Of a stretch of 27,295 bases of DNA, positions 17,601 to 26,600 are shown piece by piece; the first letter of the stretch is position 1; every line of letters begins with the position of its first letter. The notes beneath the pieces are model-generated. The model was not told where the DNA came from, searched no databases, and was given only the letters and a program-made list of their open reading frames with translations. A program made the position numbers and the translations under genes. This DNA is from JBKHBQ01 sp046542305 (lineage in GTDB: Bacteria; Bacteroidota; Bacteroidia; Bacteroidales; 4484-276), in the NCBI GenBank assembly GCA_046542305.1, contig JBKHBQ010000013.1:1-27295 (forward strand), given 5' to 3'.

Positions 17601-20600
17601 GGACAGAATACAACCATTTGTGAGGGGGAAACCGTTTCGCTTGCAGGCCAGGCGCAAAACTACAGCAGCATTATCTGGAGCAGCAGCGGAACAGGTACGT
17701 TTACAAATCAAAACTCACTGAATACAGAATATTTACCCTCGGCGGATGATATTCAAAACGGCACGGTAAGCATTTGCCTCACTGCCAATCCACAGGGGGA
17801 ATGTACAGCTACCGATGACTGCCTGAACATCAGCATCACCAGAACACCTTTCGCCTTTGCCGGTGACGATACCAGCATTCCTTACGGAAGTTCGTTTTTG
17901 TTGACTGATGCAACGGCAGACAATTATAATACAGTACTTTGGAGCACCACCGATGGTACCGGTTCATTGGACGATCCGACCCTGGTAAATGCATCCTACA
18001 CACCATCCCAAGAAGATCTGAATCTGCAGTTCATTCATCTGACGCTAACGGCAGAGCCTATGAGTCCCTGTCAGGTAAATGCGCAGGATGACATTACGCT
18101 GGAAGTAACGCTTAACTGTGAAAATGCCACAGCCAGTTCCGGCGGTGATGCCACCGTGTGTGAAGGCGAAACCTATACCTTTTCCGGTGCTTTGGCAAAT
18201 CATTACGAAAACATCGCATGGACAACCAGCGGCGACGGAATGTTTTCGGCAACCGACGTACTGAATCCGGTTTACACTCCTGGTGCAGGTGATGTGGCAG
18301 CGGGTTCGGTGGAGCTCTGCCTTACAGCCTATGCCTACAGTATTTGTGAAGATGCCACCGATTGCATGACATTGATTATCGAACAGCCGCCAACAGCCAA
18401 TGCCGGCGGCGACCAAACCATATGCGAAACGCAGATTGTAAACCTGAACGGATCAGCTACTGATTTTGGCCAGGTATTCTGGAGCAGTACCGGTGACGGA
18501 ATCTTTTCGGATGCTTCGGCATTGATTGCAAGCTATACACCCGGCCCGCAGGACCTCAACAACGGCACTGCAACCCTCTGCCTGACCGCAACCGGGATAT
18601 ACGCATGCACTGACGTACAGGATTGCCTCACCGTAACCTTGCAGTCCTCCCCTCTGTGTGAGGCAGGCTTCGATCAAACAGTTTGCGAAGGGTCTGATGT
18701 TCAGTTATCCGCCTCCGGCGAGCAGTATTCAGGCCTCGAATGGCACACTGGCGGGGACGGAACTTTCAGTAATCCCAACATCCTGAATCCCGTTTATTAT
18801 CCGGGAGCTTCGGATATTTTAAATGGCACAACAGAACTTTGCCTTACGGCAAACGGGCTGTTTGGATGCGATGATACCTCAGATTGCCTGACCATTAGTT
18901 TCCAGCCTGCTCCTGCAGTTTCAGCCGGCAACGATCAGCAAATTTGTGCGGGAGAGGATGCCTTACTTCAGGGAATGGCTGAGAATTACCAGTCTGTAAC
19001 GTGGAGCACACAAGGAGACGGAACTTTCGATAATGCAACCTTGCTGAATGCAGTATACACCCCCGGAAATAATGATCTGGCCAACGGCACCGCCATTCTC
19101 ACGCTTACGGCAACGGGGCTGGCAGATTGCCCGACGGCATCAGATGCCATCAACATCAATATACAGGCACTGCCGCAAATCGCGGCCGGCAATGATGTTA
19201 CCATTTGCGAAGGCTCTTCAGCAGAATTATCAGCACAGGCATCAGATTATGCTTCAATCCAATGGACTACCTCGGGTGACGGTGTATTTGCCGATAATAC
19301 TTCACTGACAACGACATATGCACCCGGCCCGCAGGATATTGCTGCCGGGAGTGTTCAGGTATGTATCACCGCCTACGGAATTTCAGGTTGCGGGTTTGCC
19401 GAAGATTGTATTACAGTGTTTGTTGATCCGCAACCCACTGTTGCAGCAGGAAACAATGCTGTAATCTGTGGCGGCGAACAACTAATGTTGTCAGGATTGG
19501 CTACAAATTATGCCTCCCTCATCTGGAATACTTCCGGTGACGGTACATTCCAGAATCCGGGTATTTTAAATACCATCTATACACCCGGAACAGAAGACAT
19601 CAATAACGGTTCGGTTGAACTTCAGCTTACAGCCGTCTCCGGCGGGATTTGCGATAATGCCACTGATATGCTCACACTGAACATTCAGAAGCCACCATTA
19701 GCCGAAGCCGGGATGGATGCGACGCTGCAGCAGGGTTGTGGCTATTTGTGCAACTCTGCCGATGCACAAAACTACGACCAGTTGCAATGGACCACCACAG
19801 GAACGGGCAGTTTTACCAATCCGAATATTCTGGTACCGGAATACACGCCGAGCCAACTGGATTACAGCACCGGAGTTGTAACCCTGGAACTGACTGCTAT
19901 GGCCGTTGATCCGTGTACCATAGCTGCAACCGACAACATGACACTTTCTTTCGAACTCACCGGCTGCCTTGATGCAACTGCCAATGCAGGTGATGACGCC
20001 ACTGTGTGCGAAGGAGAAAATTTCACCCTGTCCGCCATGGCAGGAAATTACGCTTCCCTGCTTTGGGAAACCGATGGGGACGGATATTTCGATGACCCTT
20101 CGCTGCTGAACCCGGTATATACTCCGGGAACAGCCGATGTGTCGAACGGATCGGCAACACTCTGCCTTACTTCATTTGCAGAAGAAGATTGTCTGGACGC
20201 TACAGATTGCATGATACTGTCCTTCCAGCAGCTTCCGATTTCACATGCAGGTTCGGATAATACCATTCCTAAATATGAAAGTTATGAAATTACAGATGCA
20301 TATGCTGAAAATCATGATCTGATCCAATGGGTAACCACCAACGGAACAGGCTCCTTCAGCAACGAAACCGTGATGAATCCCACCTATCTGCCCGGACCGT
20401 CGGATTGGCTGCAGGGATGGGTAGAACTGGGGATGTTCACCTCACCCGTTTCACCTTGCGAAATATCCGCAGACGACCTGATGGTGATCTCCTTTATGGA
20501 TGGATGTATGGATGCCGTGGTGGATGCAGGTACAAATATAAATGCCTGTGATGGGGAGGGCGAAATTCAGCTCAGCGCTTCTGCATCCAATTTCATGTCA

Positions 20601-23600
20601 CTAACATGGACTACTTCAGGTGATGGAAGTTTTAATTATGCAAACACGCTGAACCCGAATTATACGCCCGGCCCCGGCGATGTAGCGAACGGCACCGTTA
20701 CTCTTACCCTAAGTGCCGCTGCATTTTCGACATGCAATGGCGCCACTGACGATGTGGTGATCACGCTGCATCCCGATCCCGTGGCCTTTGCCGGCAGCGA
20801 CCTTACTGTATGCGGCTCAATTGCGGTGGAAATATCAGGTACGGCCGAAAACTACGATAGTTTCATCTGGACAACCAATGGAGACGGAACCTTTCAAAAT
20901 TCCACCACTTTGAATCCTTCTTACCTGCCGGGCGTTCAGGATATGGCAAACGGAATGGTGGAGATCTGTCTTGCAGCCGATGGCTACGGACAATGTCAGC
21001 CAGCCACAGATTGCATGATCCTCACCCTGATCAACCCGCCAACAGCCGATGCAGGTGAAAATACAAGCATCTGCGAAAGTGATCCGCTCGGGCTTACAGG
21101 CACCGCCACAAATTATACTTCCATCGAATGGACTACCAGCGGCGACGGCGTCTTTGAAAATGCTGCAAATCTTCAGACCACATACATGCCCGGCCCTAAT
21201 GACCTGGCAACTGGAAGCCTGGAAATATGCCTTACAGCATTTGGCGAAGGAAGCTGCCCCGAAACAAGCGATTGCATTACGCTTACCGTATGGCCGCTTC
21301 CTGCAGTTACAGCATCCGGCGACGCAAGCATTTGCGAAACAGGTTCTGCGAATCTTTTAGCCACAGCCGAAAATTACAGTGAAATTTCCTGGACCACCTC
21401 CGGGGACGGATCTTTCGACGACCCTGCCTCAACAGCACCGGTGTACACACCCGGACCACAGGACATCATCTCTGAAACAGTTACACTTACAGTAACTGCC
21501 GGAAGTATCTACGGGTGCGATCCGGCTACCGATGTGCTGACACTGAATATTGAGTCGGCACCCACAGCTTTCGCCGGAAACGATCAAACCATTTGCGAAG
21601 ACAATACATTTGCGGCAAGTGGTTCGGCAGAGCAATACGCGACCATCAACTGGACTACCTCGGGAGACGGCACCTTCGATGCTGCCAGCATCCTCAACCC
21701 GGTATATACACCCGGGCCATCTGATCTGGCTGCCGGAAGCGCGGAGCTTTGCCTAACCGCAACCGCCTCCGGCCTTTGCAATGATGCGGTTTCATGTATG
21801 ACGCTGTTTTTCCAGCCGGAACCTTCGGCCTTTGCCGGCGAAGATGCCACGGTAATTATCGGAGAAAACCATTATCTGGCCGCTGCAACGGCTCAAAATT
21901 TTTCATCCCTGCTTTGGACAACTTCCGGAACAGGCAGTTTCCAGGATGCCGGGGTAATCAATACCACCTATTACCCGGGTGCTGACGATTATGCTGCCGG
22001 CACCGTAACACTTACAATAACCGCTTCGGCATCAGACCCCTGCCAGATTGCGGCAGCGGATGAAAAGGTGATCACTTTCGTGGAAGGATGTGATGATGCC
22101 ATTGCCGATGCAGGTGCGGATTTCCATGCCTGCCTGCCCGGAGATGTTCTGCTTTCGGGAACCGCCCAGGCATTTACAGGTGTACTTTGGGAATCACAGG
22201 GTGATGGTACCTTTACCAATCCTGCCGTGCTGCAGACGCAGTATATCCCCGGCCCGAACGATCTGCTAACAGGAATGGCCGAACTATGCCTCACAGCATT
22301 TGCCGATGGTGATTGCCTGGATGCTACAGATTGCCTTACTGTATATTTTGAAAATAATCCGGAGGTGTATGCAGGCGAAGACATTATCATCTGCGAAACG
22401 CATGGCAATGTCAGCCTTTCGGCAACTGCAGAAGATTACACAACGCTTGCCTGGACTTCCTCCGGGGACGGATATTTTGCCAGTGGCAATTCGCTTACGC
22501 CGGTTTATCATCCGGGACCCGGAGATCTGTTCAGCGGATCTGCCGTGCTCACCCTTACTGCAGACAGCGAATTTTGCGGACAGGTAACCGATGAACTGAT
22601 TCTGAATATTGAACACACACCACTGGTTTATGCCGGAGAAAATATCAGCATTTGTGAGGGACTTGATTTCGAAATTTCTGACGCTTTCGCCAATGACTAC
22701 CAAAGCCTGGAGTGGACCACAACGGGTGATGGAACATTCGACGATCCTTCTGCGCTGAATCCGCTTTATACGCCGGGGCCGGCAGACATCCTCAACGGTT
22801 CTGCCGAACTCTGCCTCACCGCATATGCCTACGCACCATGCACTGATGGAGTAGATTGCATTACGCTTACCGTTCTTCCTGCTGCTTTGGTGGATGCCGG
22901 GAGCGATATCACCATCTGCGAAGACGAAAATGTACAATTAAGCGCCACTGCAAACAACTACAGCACGTTGCTGTGGGAAACCTCCGGTGATGGTTCCTTT
23001 GACGATCCAACCGCAGCCAACCCGGTTTATACGCCCGGCCAGCAGGATATTGCAAACCAGCAGGCAAACCTGTCGGTTACTGCCACTTCGCTTAACAATT
23101 GTGCGGATGCCGCCGATCAGCTTTCGCTGAATATCGACCTCAATCCGCAGGCTATTGCCGGCGAAGATCAAAGTATATGCAGAACTGAAACCGTACAATT
23201 AACCGGATCTGCTACCAACCAAACCTCTGTGTTATGGACCACTACCGGTGACGGACAGTTTACGGCTGCCAACGACATGGTAACGGTTTATATTCCGGGG
23301 GAAAACGATCTGACCACCGGCATGGTGGAACTTTGCCTGACTGCCGCTGGCACCGGTGCCTGTGAAGCAACCTCCGATTGTCTTTCGGTTGTATTTAATC
23401 CTGAACCCGTTGTTAATGCAGGTGAAGATCAGGTGATCTGTGAATCGGAACCGGTAAGCCTGAATGCCACCGCCGAAAACTATGCTTCGCTGCTCTGGAC
23501 AACCTCGGGCGATGGCAGCTTCGAAAATTCTGGAACACAGGCCACGGTTTACACACCGGGCCCCGCTGACCTCTCCGCTGAGATAGTGGAGCTGACCTTG

Positions 23601-26600
23601 ACCGCCTCAGGATTGGAAGGATGCACAGCAGTTTCTGAGAGTCTGCAGGTAACCATCACTCCTTCACCGGTTGCAAATGCAGGAAACGATCGCACCATTT
23701 GCGAATCATCCGTACTTCAGCTCAATACTGCCACCGCCTCCGATTATGCGGCCCTGATCTGGACCACCAGCGGCGATGGCACATTCAACGACCCAAGTCT
23801 GCTCAAACCTGTGTACACACCAGGTCCTAACGATATTGCCACGGGGAACGTGGAAATCTGCCTCGCGGCAGTAGCAAATAGCCCGTGCAATGATTATACA
23901 GATTGTATAAACATTATGATTCAGCCTGCCCCAACCGTTTATGCCGGTGAGGATTTAACTATTTGTGAAACTTCCTCTTTCTTTGTCCTCAGTGGGCAGG
24001 CTTCTTCCTATTCCGCTTCAAACTGGTATTCCAATGGTGACGGAACCTTCGACAATTCCTCCATGTTGGAAACCGTTTACTATCCAGGTCCGAATGACCT
24101 GAATAACGGACAAGTGGAAATATGCCTCATTGCCAACGGACTAACAGGCTGCACTTATGTGGAAGATTGTTTGATCGTTACCTTCCAACCCGAACCTGCT
24201 GCCAATGCAGGTGCAGATGCCACCATTTGTGAGGGAGAAAGCCTGCAGTTGAACGGTATAGCCAATAATGCTTCGGGAGTCCTTTGGTCTACATCAGGTG
24301 ATGGGAACGTTGCAGCTAATGCCCTGGCAAATACAACGTACACACCCGGAACGGAGGATATCCTGAACGGAGGGGTTGAGATTTGCCTCACGGCGTGGGG
24401 TAATTCAGGATGTGAGGACCACACGGACTGCCTGTTTATAACCATTCAGCAATTGCCTTTTGCATTTGCCGGTGAGGATATTAATATCTGCGAAGGAAAT
24501 ACAGTACAGCTCAACGGTTCGGTTGATCATTACAATACCTTCAACTGGGCAACTACAGGTGACGGAAGTTTCGACAATCCGAACATCCCCAACCCGATCT
24601 ATACGCCGGGAGCCGGCGATCTGGAAACAGGAATGGCGGAAATCTGCCTCACCGCCACCGGCCTCAACGGATGTGGTGAAACGAGTGACTGCATGTCGCT
24701 GTTCATTCAGCAAAACCCGTCGGCCTATGCCGGTGAAGATCTTACACTGGAACAGGGAAATCCATGGAATGCATCGTCGGCAACAGCCGATAATTATCAG
24801 GAGCTTCTCTGGAGCAGCAGCGGAACAGGCACGTTTAACGACCCGACCTTGTTGAATACCCAGTATACCCCCGGCCAGGCGGATTATGCAGCCGGGCAGG
24901 TTACCCTGACATTACAGGCATTCCCGATAGATCCGTGTACCTTCATGGCAGAAGATGCGGTGCATATCGAATTCCTGATCACAAGCTGCCTGGATGCCAT
25001 TGCCGATGCCGGTGATGATGGCAGCATGTGTACCAGCGACGGGCAATACCAACTTTCCGCAACAGCCTCCAACTACGAATCGCTGCTATGGACTACCGAT
25101 GGAGACGGAGTGTTTGATGATGAAGCAGGCCTGAACCCTGTTTACACACCCGGCCCCACAGATCTGGAATCGGGCACGGTCACGCTTTGCATTACTGCGT
25201 ATGCCGCCGATACCTGCCAGGATGCCACCGATTGCATGGTACTTACGCTGCAAAAGCCACCGTTTGCTTTTGCCGGATCAGACAATACCATTCCTAAATA
25301 CGAGGTTTACACGCTTTCGGAAGCATATGCCACCGATTATGACCTCGTTCAATGGGTAACCACCAACGGTACCGGATCTTTCTCGAACGAAACCGTTGTA
25401 AACCCGACCTACCAGCCCGGTATTTCCGACTGGCTCCAGGGTTATGTGGAACTGAGCATGTTCACTTCCTCGCTATCGCCATGCGAGGTGGCTGCCGATG
25501 ACATGGTGATCATCAGTTTTGTGGATGAATGCCAGGATGCAACTGCCGATGCAGGCACCGACATGAACGTGTGCGAAGGCGAGGTTTCGGTGCAGATGTC
25601 TGCACAGGCAAACTACTTTGCCGGACTAAACTGGACCACCAACGGTGACGGCACATTTGATTTTCCGCAAACCACAAATCCGGTCTATACCTTTGGCCCC
25701 GGTGATATTGCTTTGGGAACCGTAGAGCTGACGCTCGAAGCAACTGCTTACCACCCGTGCCTCTCCGCTTCGGATGTGGTAGTGATCACACTTCATGGGC
25801 AGCCGGTTGCCAATGCAGGTGAGGATATGACCATTTGCGGAAGCAGTGGCGTTGGCCTTAATGCCCTGGCGGAAAATTACAGCTCCTTCACCTGGACCAC
25901 CGATGGCGATGGGGTATTCATGGATGACACCAGTCTCAACCCGCTTTATCTGCCTGGACCGGGAGATATGATTTCCGGTGAGGTAGAAATCTGCCTTGAG
26001 GTGCTGGGGTACGGACAATGCAATCCCGCTTCGGACTGCCTGATCATGACGCTGATAACGCCTCCTTCAGTGGATGCCGGAGAAGATTTTGTGATCTGTG
26101 AAAACAACTCTGCGCCGTTAAACGGCACGGCTGAATATTTTACATCGCTGGTATGGGAGACATCCGGCGACGGTACCTTCAACGATCAAGACATCCTTAA
26201 TCCGGTATACACACCCGGAGTTCAGGATGTACAGAACGGAACGGTGGAACTTTGCCTTACGGCCATGGCCATCGAAGGTTGTGTGGATATGACGAGCTGC
26301 ATGACGCTCGGCATTCAGCAAAACCCTGTGGCCGATGCCGGACAGGATGCAACCATCGAGGAAGACCAGGCCTTTACGCTTGCCACGGCAACAGCAACAA
26401 ATGCTTCGGCCGTGTTGTGGTCAGGCAGCGGATCGGGCACATTCGATAACAACAGCCTGATCGCAGCCACCTATTTCCCGGCGCCGGAGGATATTACCGC
26501 CGGAACCGTCGAACTCACGCTGACTGCATCGCCGGTCGATCCGTGTACCTTGGCGGATGAGGATGCGATGATCCTGACCATCATCGAAACCTGCGACGAT

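Noticed and set aside
22284..22937. A 217-codon minus-strand frame, and many shorter ones, inside the giant repeat gene
   Set aside because: They recur with the repeat period, overlap a coherent Cys-patterned sense frame, and reflect the codon use of the array rather than genes.
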